Shown here: positions 42,552 through 52,369 of the stretch, piece after piece
How positions within the stretch are numbered: the first letter of the stretch is position 1
How the letters are laid out: every line of letters starts with the position of its first letter
Source of the DNA: Prevotella intermedia ATCC 25611 = DSM 20706
Lineage (GTDB): Bacteria; Bacteroidota; Bacteroidia; Bacteroidales; Bacteroidaceae
Length of the DNA stretch: 64,000 nucleotides
NCBI RefSeq assembly: GCF_001953955.1
Contig: NZ_CP019300.1
Location: 1,612,001-1,676,000, forward strand
Reading direction: 5' to 3'
The notes under the pieces: model-generated
What the model was told of the DNA's origin: nothing
Database searches by the model: none
What the model saw: the letters and a program-made list of their open reading frames with translations, nothing else
Made by a program: the position numbers and the translations under genes

Positions 42552-43829
42552 ATGAATACGAACGAGCAGACAAACACAAAGGTTTGGCTATGGCTACCCA
42601 CCGTTTATTTCACACGAGGGTTGCCCTATGTCATTGTGTTTCTTGTTTCGTTGGTGTTCTTCAATCGTATGGGACAGTCGAATAGCACCATTACGCTGAT
42701 TACATCGTGGGCTTTCGTTCCTTTCATTATGCGTCCGCTGTTAGGCAGATTCGTTACAGGCTATGCCACAAAACGGCTTTGGGTGTTGGCAATGGAACTG
42801 CTGATGGCAGTTTCGATGTTCGGTATCTCACAGTCGATTACCACTCCTTATTGGGAAATAGCGTCTATGCTGTTCATCTTTACAACAGCGTGTGCCGCCG
42901 TAATACACGATGTGGCAGTAGCAAGATTCTATAAACTCAGTATGTCGCGTAAGCTACCAAGCCTCAGCAGTGTACATTCCGTATTCTTACTGATGGCGGT
43001 TGTGGTAGGAATGGGTATTCCGCTGATGCTGGCAGGCAACTTAGAGGTGTTGAACAGAGTCGTTGAAAAGTCGTGGGTAACTACCTTTTACTTCTTGGCG
43101 ATAACCTTCTTGCTGCTCTTTATCTATCATACAATCGTGTTGCCACGCCCCCAAGACAAACCGTCGATACCCATTCGCAGCGGACTGACAAGGCGATGGT
43201 GGTTGGAAACCAAAACTACCTTTATGCAATTGCCCAACTATGTGGCGTTACTTTCGTTTCTGTTGCTGTTCTTAATACCCGAAGGAATGTTCTTCCGTAT
43301 AGCTCCCTTGTTCTTAATCGACCCTGGAAGCAATGGCGGATTGAGCCTTTCGCCACAAGAATTAGGGCTTGCGCAAGGCTCGGTGGGTGCCTTTGCTGCT
43401 ATTGGAGGCAGCCTTTTAGGTCGCTATGCCATAGAAAAGCGAGGACTGTGGAGCAACCTTTGGCTTATGGTGTGCGCCATTACATTGCCCAAGATGCTGT
43501 ATATCTACCTTAGCTACAACTTTGTTTCCACGCTTTCCATTATCAATATATGCGTGGCTATAGAGCAATTTGGCTTTGGTTTTGGCATTATACCTTATAT
43601 ATATGTGCTTCTTTATTGTTCACAAGGCAAATATTCCATCTTCCGATTCTCCTTGGCAAGTGCAGCAGCAGCCTTTTCGCTAATGGCGTCAGGCTGGTTT
43701 ACAGGCATTCTACAAGAATATTTGGGTTATCAACGCTTCTTCGTTATCGTTGCCATCGTAAATGTTTTACCATTCATTGTGGCAGGTTTCTTAAAGCGAA
43801 CGAGCGACTTGGACAAGAAAGTGGAATAA
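42552..43829 (+). CDS. AmpG-like MFS transporter
   Basis: A 425-residue inner-membrane protein with about 12 hydrophobic helices. The start, YFTRGLPYVIVFLVSLVFFN, and the helix AIEQFGFGFGIIPYIYVLLY match the AmpG branch of the major facilitator superfamily, which imports anhydro-muropeptides for cell-wall recycling. LGLAQGSVGAFAAIGGSLLG is the second-half signature. It is the last gene of the operon (44 bases after the SpoIID-like gene), so a role in muropeptide uptake fits, but the substrate is inferred from similarity and context. Confidence 0.82.
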   Translation: MNTNEQTNTKVWLWLPTVYFTRGLPYVIVFLVSLVFFNRMGQSNSTITLITSWAFVPFIMRPLLGRFVTGYATKRLWVLAMELLMAVSMFGISQSITTPYWEIASMLFIFTTACAAVIHDVAVARFYKLSMSRKLPSLSSVHSVFLLMAVVVGMGIPLMLAGNLEVLNRVVEKSWVTTFYFLAITFLLLFIYHTIVLPRPQDKPSIPIRSGLTRRWWLETKTTFMQLPNYVALLSFLLLFLIPEGMFFRIAPLFLIDPGSNGGLSLSPQELGLAQGSVGAFAAIGGSLLGRYAIEKRGLWSNLWLMVCAITLPKMLYIYLSYNFVSTLSIINICVAIEQFGFGFGIIPYIYVLLYCSQGKYSIFRFSLASAAAAFSLMASGWFTGILQEYLGYQRFFVIVAIVNVLPFIVAGFLKRTSDLDKKVE

Positions 43830-43903
43830 GTATGACGGCCTACAACCGTTCTTCCAATGGCCTACCTTTTAATATTAAGGGCACGCATTTGTGAGAAAAT
43901 GGT

Positions 43904-43911
43904 TATCTTTG
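43904..43911 (+). promoter_or_regulatory. -7 box of the UDP-glucose dehydrogenase gene
   Basis: TATCTTTG 26 bases before the ATG at 43937; no -33 TTTG at the expected spacing. Confidence 0.55.
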
Positions 43912-43936
43912 CAAGGAATTTGAAAAAACGCTTCGT

Positions 43937-45187
43937 ATGGAAAAGAAATATAAAATAGCAGTTGCCGGAACAGGATATGTAGGCTTAAGCATTGCAACAC
44001 TGCTGAGCCAGCATCAAAACGTGGTGGCAGTAGACGTTATAAAAGAGAAGGTAGACCTTATTAATAATAAGCAATCGCCTATTCAGGACGACTACATTGA
44101 GCAATATTTAGCAGAAAAAGAGTTGCACCTTACGGCTACCTTAGACGGGGAAGCAGCTTATCGTGATGCCGATTTCGTCGTGATTGCCACGCCAACGAAC
44201 TACGACCCAGTGCGCAACTACTTTGATACGACACACGTTGAAGAGGTGATTGAACAAGTAATACGCGTAAACTCTAACGCTATTATGATTATAAAATCGA
44301 CCATTCCAGTAGGTTACACCGAGAGCGTAAGACAGAAATACAACTGCGAAAACATTATTTTTGCACCCGAATTTCTGCGCGAAAGCAAGGCACTGTACGA
44401 TAATCTATATCCCAGTCGCATTATTGTTGCACGCCCAGAGAACGACGAACGGTTGGACAAAGCAGCACACGAGTTTGCCGAACTCTTGAAAGAGGGTGCC
44501 ATAAAAGAGGATATTCCAACGCTTTTTATGGGATTGACCGAAGCCGAAGCCGTGAAATTGTTTGCCAACACCTACTTGGCTTTGCGTGTAAGCTACTTCA
44601 ACGAACTCGACACATACGCAGAAGTGAAAGGCTTAAACACAGCCAACATAATACAAGGTGTATGCCTCGACCCACGCATTGGCTCGTTCTACAACAATCC
44701 ATCGTTCGGTTATGGTGGCTATTGCTTGCCAAAAGACACGAAGCAACTGTTGGCAAACTATTCAAATGTGCCTGAAAACCTGATTCAAGCCATCGTGGAA
44801 AGCAACCGTACACGCAAGGACTTCATTGCCGACCAAGTGTTGAACAAGGCTGGATATTACGATTATAACGAACAAGGGAACTACAATCCGACGGTAGAAA
44901 AGGAATGCGTGATAGGCGTCTACCGATTGACGATGAAGTCGAACAGCGATAATTTCCGTCAAAGTTCTATCCAAGGAGTTATGAAGCGCATAAAGGCGAA
45001 AGGTGCAAAGGTGCTTATTTACGAGCCAACACTCGAAAATGGAACAACCTTCTTTGGCAGTTTGGTGGTGAACGACTTGCAGAAATTCAAGACGGAATGC
45101 GACGAAATCATTGCCAACCGATACGATAGCGCATTGGACGACGTAAGAGAAAAGGTCTACACAAGGGACATTTTCCAATGCGATTAA
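43937..45187 (+). CDS. ugd: UDP-glucose 6-dehydrogenase
   Basis: A 416-residue cytoplasmic enzyme that oxidises UDP-glucose to UDP-glucuronate with two NAD+. The NAD fold starts [19 protein letters not shown] with GxGxx[16 protein letters not shown] holds the substrate Glu and Lys region, and [15 protein letters not shown] contains the catalytic Cys. The length matches the short bacterial class. It supplies uronic acid precursors for capsule or exopolysaccharide, but no capsule genes lie beside it here. Single-gene unit with its own promoter and terminator. Confidence 0.95.
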   Translation: MEKKYKIAVAGTGYVGLSIATLLSQHQNVVAVDVIKEKVDLINNKQSPIQDDYIEQYLAEKELHLTATLDGEAAYRDADFVVIATPTNYDPVRNYFDTTHVEEVIEQVIRVNSNAIMIIKSTIPVGYTESVRQKYNCENIIFAPEFLRESKALYDNLYPSRIIVARPENDERLDKAAHEFAELLKEGAIKEDIPTLFMGLTEAEAVKLFANTYLALRVSYFNELDTYAEVKGLNTANIIQGVCLDPRIGSFYNNPSFGYGGYCLPKDTKQLLANYSNVPENLIQAIVESNRTRKDFIADQVLNKAGYYDYNEQGNYNPTVEKECVIGVYRLTMKSNSDNFRQSSIQGVMKRIKAKGAKVLIYEPTLENGTTFFGSLVVNDLQKFKTECDEIIANRYDSALDDVREKVYTRDIFQCD

Positions 45188-45255
45188 CACAATAAAGCAA
45201 CGAAATAATTCGATAGAAATTGAGCGAAAGAGCAACCCTCTTTTGCTAACTCATC

Positions 45256-45287
45256 AAGGGCAGTACTTTTTGTAACTGCCCTTTTTT
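45256..45287 (+). terminator. Intrinsic terminator of ugd
   Basis: AAGGGCAGT pairs with ACTGCCCTT (9 bp, 10-base loop), running into TTTTTT. It starts 69 bases past the stop codon. Confidence 0.9.
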
Positions 45288-45341
45288 GAATGCTGGTATT
45301 AGGAATGAGGGGTGTTTTATGAGCGAAAAGAAGATAATAAA

Positions 45342-45531
45342 GTGTAAATATTTTTCACAAACGTAACTATTAGATAACTTACTATGTATCAACGCATTAC
45401 AAAACCTATTGTTTTGCATTCCAAAAGCGGCTGTTTTGCACGGTAAAAGCGTAGGTTTTGCGTTGCAAAAGAGCCACTTTCGCAATGCCAAAGCGCAGTT
45501 ATCACTTTTTAACAGAATTACCTTTACAAAG
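45342..45531 (+). repeat. Dispersed ~190-bp structured repeat, copy 5
   Basis: Plus-strand orientation, GTGTAAATATTTTTCACA to CCTTTACAAAG. It is the only copy whose orientation is opposite to that of its upstream gene; the others all read the same way relative to a gene ending beside them. It lies between the ugd terminator and the gyrA upstream region. Confidence 0.9.
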
Positions 45532-45751
45532 TTAAGCCAAAATCCTCTCACTCTCTCATTAGAGGGCTTGCTTAAAAACATCTGTAAGATTGCCTGCTTG
45601 ACCTACTTTTTTATGCCGAGCTTACTTTATCAGTAACAAATAATCTACGCCTTATATTGTACCTTCTGCCCATACATTCTTGCGCTGTCCGCTTGTTTCG
45701 TTGCACCACTATAAACGCCTACATCACCTATAACAATCCTTAAAATACTGT

Positions 45752-45887
45752 TTTTTTCGCTTTTAAGGGTTTGTATGTCGTTTTTATTTCGTACTTTTAC
45801 AGCTTGAAATAGCTACTAAAAGCCCTTAAAACGAAAATAAATGCCATTTACGGCGATTTTCGTTTGAAATGTAAGGGTTTGCAGAAA
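45752..45887 (+). promoter_or_regulatory. Inverted and direct repeats upstream of gyrA
   Basis: TTTTAAGGG (45761) and CCCTTAAAA (45823) form an inverted repeat whose flanks also match (TTTTTTCG against CGAAAATAA). GGGTTTG recurs at 45767 and 45875. The region between the arms includes TACTTTTA, close to a -7 box. It may be an operator or leader structure for gyrA. I see no gene in 45532-45922. Confidence 0.45.
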
Positions 45888-45922
45888 GCTACTACGACAG
45901 AAAATAAAAATACATATATATA

Positions 45923-48544
45923 ATGGACGAAAATCAGACAATAGACCAGGACCGTATTTTAAAAATAAACATTGAGGAAGAGATGAAAAGCTCTTACATC
46001 GACTATTCTATGTCGGTGATTGTGGCTCGTGCGCTTCCAGATGTACGCGATGGTTTTAAACCAGTGCACCGCCGTATCCTCTACGGTATGCGCGGCATTG
46101 GTAACTTTAGTAATCAACCTTACAAGAAATGTGCACGTGTCGTTGGCGAAGTGCTTGGTAAATATCACCCACACGGCGACTCTTCTGTGTACGGCGCACT
46201 GGTGCGCATGGGACAGGAGTGGAATATGCGCTACAAACTTGTGGACGGACAAGGTAACTTTGGCTCTGTCGATGGCGACTCACCAGCAGCTATGCGTTAC
46301 ACAGAGTGCCGCTTGGCAAAGATGGGCGAGCACGTAATGGACGACATTGAGAAAGACACGGTAGACATGGTGAACAACTTCGACGACACGTTGAAGGAAC
46401 CCGCCGTGATGCCAACCAAAATTCCGAACCTGCTTGTAAATGGCGGCAACGGTATTGCCGTGGGTATGGCGACAAACATTCCTACACACAACCTAAACGA
46501 AGTGATAGACGGTTGTTGCGCCTACATCGACAATCCCGACATTACTGTCGATGAGTTGATGCAGTATATACCTGCTCCAGACTTCCCAACAGGTGCTTAT
46601 ATCTACGGTTTACAAGGCGTAAAAGACGCTTACGAAACAGGTAAGGGACGCGTGGTGATGCGCGCAAAGGCTGAAATAGAAAGCGACGACCAGCACGATA
46701 AGATTGTTGTAACCGAAATTCCATACGGTGTAAACAAGCAGCAACTGATTGAATACATTGCCGACTTGGTGAAAGAAGGCAAGTTGGAAGGTATTTCAAA
46801 CGTGAACGACGAAACAGGTAGGCAAGGTATGCGCATCGTAGTAGACGTAAAACGCGATGCCAATGCCAACATTATTTTGAACAAGTTGTTCAAGATGACT
46901 GCATTGCAAAGCTCGTTCTCTGTAAACTGCATTGCACTTGTAAACGGTCGTCCACGCTTGTTGAGCTTGCAAGAGTGTGTGAAATACTTTGTAGAGCACC
47001 GCCACGACGTAACCATTCGTCGTACAAAGTTCGAGTTGAACAAGGCAAAAGAGCGTGCCCACATCTTGGAAGGCTTGATTATAGCCTGCGACAATATTGA
47101 CGAAGTGGTGCACATCATTCGTGCAAGTCAAACTCCAGCAGAAGCACAAACCAACTTGGAGAAGCGTTTCGAGTTAGACGAACTGCAATCGAAGGCAATT
47201 GTAGATATGCGCCTGTCGCAACTCACAGGTTTGCGTATGGACCAGTTGCACGCTGAATACGACGAATTGATGCAGACGATAAAGAACTTGCAGGAAATTC
47301 TCGATAACCCAGAACGTTGCAAGGAAGTGATGAAGGAAGAACTCCAAGAAGTGAAAGAGAAGTATGGTGATGCTCGTCGTACCGAAATCATTCCAGACGA
47401 ACACGAGTTCAATGCCGAAGACTTCTATCCTAACGACCCAGTAGTTATCACCATCAGCCACCTTGGCTACATTAAGCGTACACCGCTTGCCGACTTTAAG
47501 GAGCAAGCACGTGGTGGCGTAGGCTCGAAAGGTGCGCGCACAAGAGATAAGGACTTCACGGAATTCATCTATCCAGCAACCATGCACCAGACAATGTTGT
47601 TCTTTACGAAGAAAGGACGTTGCTTCTGGATGAAGTGTTACGACATTCCTGAAGGTGACAAGACATCGAAAGGACGTGCCATTCAGAATATGTTGGCACT
47701 CGACCCAGACGATAGCGTAAACGCATTCTTGCGTATAAAAGGCTTAGACGATGAGGAATTCCTCGACTCACACTATGTAGTATTCGCTACAAAATGCGGT
47801 TTGGTGAAGAAGACATCGCTGCGCCACTACTCACGTCCACGTACCAATGGCGTGATAGCCATCAACATAAACGAAGGCGACGAGGTGGTAAATGTACGCT
47901 TGACAAACGGTCATAACGAACTCATCATAGCCAACCGCAACGGTCGTGCGTGTCGCTTCAACGAAGAGGCAGTACGCACAATGGGACGTGTGTCTACGGG
48001 TGTGCGTGGTATGCGCCTCGACGAGGACGGCGACGATGCTGTGGTAGGTATGATTGTAGTAAACGATGCTGAAACCGAAACGGTGATGGTGGTATCGGAA
48101 GAAGGCTACGGAAAACGTTCAGGTGTTGAAGACTACCGACTTACAAACCGTGGCGGTAAGGGCGTGAAGACTCTGAACATAACCGAAAAGACAGGAAAAT
48201 TAGTTGCAATAAAGAATGTAACCGATGAAAACGACCTTATGATTATCAATCAGAGTGGAATCGTTATCCGTCTTTCAGTAGCTGAATGCCGTGTTATGGG
48301 ACGTGCTACACAAGGTGTTCGTCTTATCAACCTTGCAAAGAAAAACGATGTGATAGCATCGGTGTGCAAAGTTATGAGTGCCGAAATGGAAGAACAAGTG
48401 GAAGAAGAAAGTCGTTCGCAGTGGAACAAAGCAAACGAAGACTTCAAGAACGGACTTGCAGGAGGCAGCGAAGACAAAGCCAACAATGGCACCGCAGACG
48501 ATGAAAGCACGGAAACGGCAGCACCATCGGTAGATTTTGAATAA
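45923..48544 (+). CDS. gyrA: DNA gyrase subunit A
   Basis: An 873-residue type IIA topoisomerase subunit that cuts and rejoins DNA to add negative supercoils together with GyrB. The N-terminus shows the breakage domain (MSVIVARALPDVRDGFKPVH, HPHGDSSVYGALVRM, SPAAMRYTECRL with the catalytic Tyr). The C-terminal ~330 residues hold the beta-pinwheel, including the GyrA box as QARGGVGSKGARTRD near residue 530, which marks gyrase rather than topo IV. It ends in an acidic tail (NNGTADDESTETAAPSVDFE). In the quinolone region the residue equivalent to E. coli Asp87 is Gly, while Ser83 is kept. Confidence 0.97.
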   Translation: MDENQTIDQDRILKINIEEEMKSSYIDYSMSVIVARALPDVRDGFKPVHRRILYGMRGIGNFSNQPYKKCARVVGEVLGKYHPHGDSSVYGALVRMGQEWNMRYKLVDGQGNFGSVDGDSPAAMRYTECRLAKMGEHVMDDIEKDTVDMVNNFDDTLKEPAVMPTKIPNLLVNGGNGIAVGMATNIPTHNLNEVIDGCCAYIDNPDITVDELMQYIPAPDFPTGAYIYGLQGVKDAYETGKGRVVMRAKAEIESDDQHDKIVVTEIPYGVNKQQLIEYIADLVKEGKLEGISNVNDETGRQGMRIVVDVKRDANANIILNKLFKMTALQSSFSVNCIALVNGRPRLLSLQECVKYFVEHRHDVTIRRTKFELNKAKERAHILEGLIIACDNIDEVVHIIRASQTPAEAQTNLEKRFELDELQSKAIVDMRLSQLTGLRMDQLHAEYDELMQTIKNLQEILDNPERCKEVMKEELQEVKEKYGDARRTEIIPDEHEFNAEDFYPNDPVVITISHLGYIKRTPLADFKEQARGGVGSKGARTRDKDFTEFIYPATMHQTMLFFTKKGRCFWMKCYDIPEGDKTSKGRAIQNMLALDPDDSVNAFLRIKGLDDEEFLDSHYVVFATKCGLVKKTSLRHYSRPRTNGVIAININEGDEVVNVRLTNGHNELIIANRNGRACRFNEEAVRTMGRVSTGVRGMRLDEDGDDAVVGMIVVNDAETETVMVVSEEGYGKRSGVEDYRLTNRGGKGVKTLNITEKTGKLVAIKNVTDENDLMIINQSGIVIRLSVAECRVMGRATQGVRLINLAKKNDVIASVCKVMSAEMEEQVEEESRSQWNKANEDFKNGLAGGSEDKANNGTADDESTETAAPSVDFE

Positions 48545-48638
48545 AATAAAGTGATAAGTTTAAACGTTATTGGAAAATCGTATATATTGAATAGAGAGAG
48601 CTTAATAACGAGTATTAATCTTTAAATTATAAACTAAT

Positions 48639-49892
48639 ATGAAAAAATTAATCATGGCAGTGATGATGTTAATAGGAACATCGGCTGCTTTTGCTGGCGA
48701 CAGCGAACCATTGAAAGCAATTATGAAGGCTCAGAACTATGCTGAAGCTGCTAATCTTTTGCAATCTACTCTAGACCAACTCGCAGGTAACGACGAAAAG
48801 GCTAAGGCTTACAACCGTCTTTACGAATTGGCTATGAAGAAAGTAAACTACGAGCAAGGTATTCAGTTGGAGAATGAGACTCAGAAGCAAATGGGCAAAG
48901 AAGGCAACCGACCAGTAGACGAAAAAGGACTCTATATGGCGGCAGGTGCGGCTTTCGACTCTGGTATTGAAGCCATTAAGTACGACAATCTGCCAAATCA
49001 AAAGGGCAAGGTAAAGCCTAAATTCTCTGGTTTGGTAGAACAGGTTTACAAACTCCGTCCAACACTTATCAATGCTGGTATCTATTTCCAAGGTAAGGAC
49101 GAGAAGATGGCATACAAGTATTTGGCAGAGTATGTTGAATCAGCAGACTATCCTGAATTTATCAAGTTCAAGGAACAAGACCAGAACTTGACTGAAATAG
49201 CTTACTTTGCAACGATTTATGCTTACCAAAACAACGACTTTGCAAAGGCAGAGAAGTATGTAGAGTACGCATTGAAGAACCAAGAACGTGCTAAGGAAGC
49301 ACAAAACTTGAAACTTGCCATTATTGGTTCACAATTAAAGAGCCGTCAGGACTCTATTGCATACGCAGAGAAACTTGAGTCTATCTATGCGCAAGACCCA
49401 TCAAACGAGGCAGTTCTTTCAACATTGGCTTCTACTTACAACGCACTTCGTATGAACGACAAGGCTATGCAGATTATTGACAATCACCTTGCTAAAGACC
49501 CTAACAGCTATAGCGCGCTTGTATTAAAAGGTCAGTTTGAAAGTGTTAAGAAGAACTACGACGGTGCTGTTGCAGCATTGAAGAAGGCTTTGCCATTGGC
49601 AAGCGATGAAAGCGCACAAATCGCTATCAACGCATCAATCGGTCAATGCCTCTTCTACAAGGCGCAGGAACGTGTAATGGCAGTGAAGAACTTGACCAAG
49701 GAAGCACGTGCACAATTCAATGTTGTTTACAACGAAGCTATTTCTTACTTGGAAAAAGCTAAAGAACTTGACACTACAAAGCAGAACAAGAACTTGTGGG
49801 CATATCCTCTTTACGGAAGCTATTATTTCGTTAAGGGTCCTCAGGCACCTGAAACAAAAGCACTCGCTGCTGACGCAGGTTATGAAGAATAA
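48639..49892 (+). CDS. Exported TPR protein 1 of a tandem paralogous trio
   Basis: A 417-residue protein with a signal peptide (MKKLIMAVMMLIGTSAAFAG) and tetratricopeptide repeats, for example NNDFAKAEKYVEYALKNQER and TYNALRMNDKAMQIIDNHLA. It shares a distinctive segment with the next two genes: Y..LPNQKGKVKPKF followed by LRPTLINAGIYF. Periplasmic or surface location, probably a protein-interaction scaffold. Function unknown. It follows gyrA by 94 bases and has its own terminator. Confidence 0.82.
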   Translation: MKKLIMAVMMLIGTSAAFAGDSEPLKAIMKAQNYAEAANLLQSTLDQLAGNDEKAKAYNRLYELAMKKVNYEQGIQLENETQKQMGKEGNRPVDEKGLYMAAGAAFDSGIEAIKYDNLPNQKGKVKPKFSGLVEQVYKLRPTLINAGIYFQGKDEKMAYKYLAEYVESADYPEFIKFKEQDQNLTEIAYFATIYAYQNNDFAKAEKYVEYALKNQERAKEAQNLKLAIIGSQLKSRQDSIAYAEKLESIYAQDPSNEAVLSTLASTYNALRMNDKAMQIIDNHLAKDPNSYSALVLKGQFESVKKNYDGAVAALKKALPLASDESAQIAINASIGQCLFYKAQERVMAVKNLTKEARAQFNVVYNEAISYLEKAKELDTTKQNKNLWAYPLYGSYYFVKGPQAPETKALAADAGYEE

Positions 49893-49902
49893 TATCATAT
49901 CG

Positions 49903-49950
49903 TTCCCCTTTTTTGGTGTGCTTGCATACCCAAAAAGGGGAAACTCTTTT
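49903..49950 (+). terminator. Intrinsic terminator after TPR protein 1
   Basis: TTCCCCTTTTTTGG pairs with the CCAAAAAGGGGAA arm ending at 49942, then a T-run ACTCTTTT. It starts 11 bases past the stop. Confidence 0.85.
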
Positions 49951-50048
49951 ATAAATCCTATTCCGACATTGTTTCATTTTTCATTTAAAATACTTTGTCA
50001 ATAAGCCCCAATGGTAGAGAATAGGACATACAACTATTATGTAGGCTT

Positions 50049-51161
50049 ATGAAGAAGTTAATAGCATTTATCTCATTTCTATCTTTTTGTTTTCTGTCGG
50101 TACAGGCGCAAGACAATAAAGCAAATGCAGCAAAACTGAATAAACAGGCTGAAGCCGCTTACAATCGAGTACAAACAAATACGAATAGGGATTCGCTCAC
50201 TGTCTATCGCGCTGTGGTAGACGGCATAACATATTCGCTGAAATGCGAAGAATACGACCGAATGCCTAATCGTAAAGGAAAGATGAAGACTGAGTTTGGC
50301 GAACAAAATATGTTGCGTGTAACAACATTGTACCCGATGCTGATAGATGCAGGACAGTTTTTGCTAAAGAACAGCTACACAAAAGTAGAAGGGCAGAAGG
50401 CTTTAGAACTTTATTTAACCGCAAGAAATAACCCAATGGTGATTGATATACCCGACGAAAGTGGTATAGCGGCATACTATTTGGCTTACGACTACTTGAA
50501 ATCGAGAAACTTCAGAATGGCAGAAAAATATGCCGACTTAGCTATGCAATATGAAGAAACGGCGCAAGCATCGGTGGAAGTGAAAGCCGAATGCATGGGC
50601 GAACAAATGAAAAATGCTGAAGACTCATTGCAATATCTTGCCGTATTGGCAAAGTTATACGAAACAGAACCCACTAATTCCAAATATTTCTCGTGGTTAA
50701 TGAAGTTCTACCAGCACTCTACAGCACGCTTTAATATAGAGAGCTTTATTGACCAGCAGCTTGTAAACGACTCCAAATCGGCTGTTCCTTGGATATTGAA
50801 AGGCGAAATAGCTATGCAAGCAGGCAGATGGGACGAAGCCATTGAGGCATACAAACTGGCTGATGAACTTTCCCCTAACCTTATCCCAGTGGCTTTTAAT
50901 ATAGGTGTTTGCTTAAATATGCGAGGATTGGAAATAAGAAACGAAGTGTTGGAGAAACAGCAACAAGGAGAGCTTATATCGGAAAACGACTATATGGTAT
51001 ATTTTGCTGACGCACGAAACTATCTTGAACGTGTGAGAGCCAAAGACCCACGGCGCAACAAAGTGGACTGGGTGAACCCATTGTATATGGCTTATACCTT
51101 ACTTGGCGATAAGATAAAAGCACAAGAATTAGAAGCATTGACGAATAAATTTAAGAAGTGA
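50049..51161 (+). CDS. Exported TPR protein 2 of the tandem trio
   Basis: A 370-residue protein with a signal peptide (MKKLIAFISFLSFCFLSVQA, cleaved near AQ) and TPR motifs (GRWDEAIEAYKLADELSPNL). It has the trio's shared segment YDRMPNRKGKMKTEF then LYPMLIDAGQFL. Its stop overlaps the GTG start of TPR protein 3 by four bases, so the two are translationally coupled. Near-consensus AATACTTTG upstream may act as promoter. Function unknown; the common architecture suggests a divergent paralogue of gene 48639. Confidence 0.82.
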   Translation: MKKLIAFISFLSFCFLSVQAQDNKANAAKLNKQAEAAYNRVQTNTNRDSLTVYRAVVDGITYSLKCEEYDRMPNRKGKMKTEFGEQNMLRVTTLYPMLIDAGQFLLKNSYTKVEGQKALELYLTARNNPMVIDIPDESGIAAYYLAYDYLKSRNFRMAEKYADLAMQYEETAQASVEVKAECMGEQMKNAEDSLQYLAVLAKLYETEPTNSKYFSWLMKFYQHSTARFNIESFIDQQLVNDSKSAVPWILKGEIAMQAGRWDEAIEAYKLADELSPNLIPVAFNIGVCLNMRGLEIRNEVLEKQQQGELISENDYMVYFADARNYLERVRAKDPRRNKVDWVNPLYMAYTLLGDKIKAQELEALTNKFKK

Positions 51162-52369
51162 AACGGAATAATTTGAAGAAAACACTATTATACATACTGA
51201 TGTTTTGTCCGTTGTTGGTATTTGCACAGAAGAAGCAAATAGCAACAGCACGTGATTTGCTGAAGGCTGGTAAGGAATTAAATAAAGCAGAAAAATCGAT
51301 GCGGACATTGCTGGAAGACTTTACCAATCGCACGAATACAAAGATTTGGATAGTACTCTGCGATGTTCTGATAAAGCAATACGAGCAAGGAAACGAGAAG
51401 TTGTACTTAAAGCAAAAGTACGATACGGCAGCCTTCTTCTCTGTTACAAAGCGAATGTACGAAACAATGGCGAGCTTCGATTCTATTGATGCCCGCCTGT
51501 ATACACCAACTCCAATACGTCCAAAGTATAGAGCACGCCATGCACAGCTGCTTAATTCCATTCGTCCGAACTTGTTTAATGGCGGTACATACTTTATTCA
51601 TACAAAGGATTACAACACCGCTTACGACTATTTCGACAATTATATAAAGAGCGATAAGCAATCGCTTTTTGTCGGTTACGACTACGAACACAAAGATGTA
51701 TTGATGCCACATGCAGCCTATTGGGCGATGTATTGTGGCTATAAACTGAAAGATACGGAGAAAACAATGCGCCATCTGCGTTTAGCTGAGCGTGATACAT
51801 CAATGTTGAACTTTGTAAGACAGTATGAAGCCGATGCTTATTTAGTGCAGAAAGACACAGTAAAGTATTTAAAAGCCTTGCAAGAAGGCTTTAAGGAATA
51901 CCCTAACTTTGCGTTTTTCTTCCCTCGTTTGGTAGAATACTATGTCAAAAAGGGCGATAACGAAATGGCACTCCGCATCACAGACAAAGCTTTAGAGGCA
52001 GATTCCACCAGCGTGTTATTCCGTTTTACGAAGAGTACTGCATTGCTGAACTTGGGTCGTTATAAAGAATGTATAGACATCTGCCTACAACTTATAAAAG
52101 AAAACGACAAGTTTGCCGATGCCTATTGTAACATTGGGTTAGCTTATTTCGACCAAGCCATCGAGTTGGCTAAAATGCAACAAAACCGTTCTAAAAGGGC
52201 AAAGATAAGCAAACTGTATGAAACGGCAATGCCTTATCTTGAGCAGTACAAGAAATTAGCACCGAAGGCACGAGATAAATGGTTAGCACCGCTATATACA
52301 ATTTATCTGAATCTGAATATGGGAAAAGAATTTGATGAAATAGATAGACTACGGAATGAAAATAAATAA
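51158..52369 (+). CDS. Exported TPR protein 3 of the tandem trio
   Basis: A 403-residue protein starting with GTG at 51158, overlapping the previous stop by four bases. The signal sequence reads MKRNNLKKTLLYILMFCPLL then VFAQ; the internal ATG at residue 16 would lose it, so I keep the GTG. TPR motifs include SVLFRFTKSTALLNLGRYKE and FADAYCNIGLAYFDQAIELA. The shared segment is weaker here, YTPTPIRPKYRARHAQ then IRPNLFNGGTYFI. Its end overlaps the helicase start by 14 bases. Function unknown; expression is coupled to its neighbours. Confidence 0.82.
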   Translation: MKRNNLKKTLLYILMFCPLLVFAQKKQIATARDLLKAGKELNKAEKSMRTLLEDFTNRTNTKIWIVLCDVLIKQYEQGNEKLYLKQKYDTAAFFSVTKRMYETMASFDSIDARLYTPTPIRPKYRARHAQLLNSIRPNLFNGGTYFIHTKDYNTAYDYFDNYIKSDKQSLFVGYDYEHKDVLMPHAAYWAMYCGYKLKDTEKTMRHLRLAERDTSMLNFVRQYEADAYLVQKDTVKYLKALQEGFKEYPNFAFFFPRLVEYYVKKGDNEMALRITDKALEADSTSVLFRFTKSTALLNLGRYKECIDICLQLIKENDKFADAYCNIGLAYFDQAIELAKMQQNRSKRAKISKLYETAMPYLEQYKKLAPKARDKWLAPLYTIYLNLNMGKEFDEIDRLRNENK

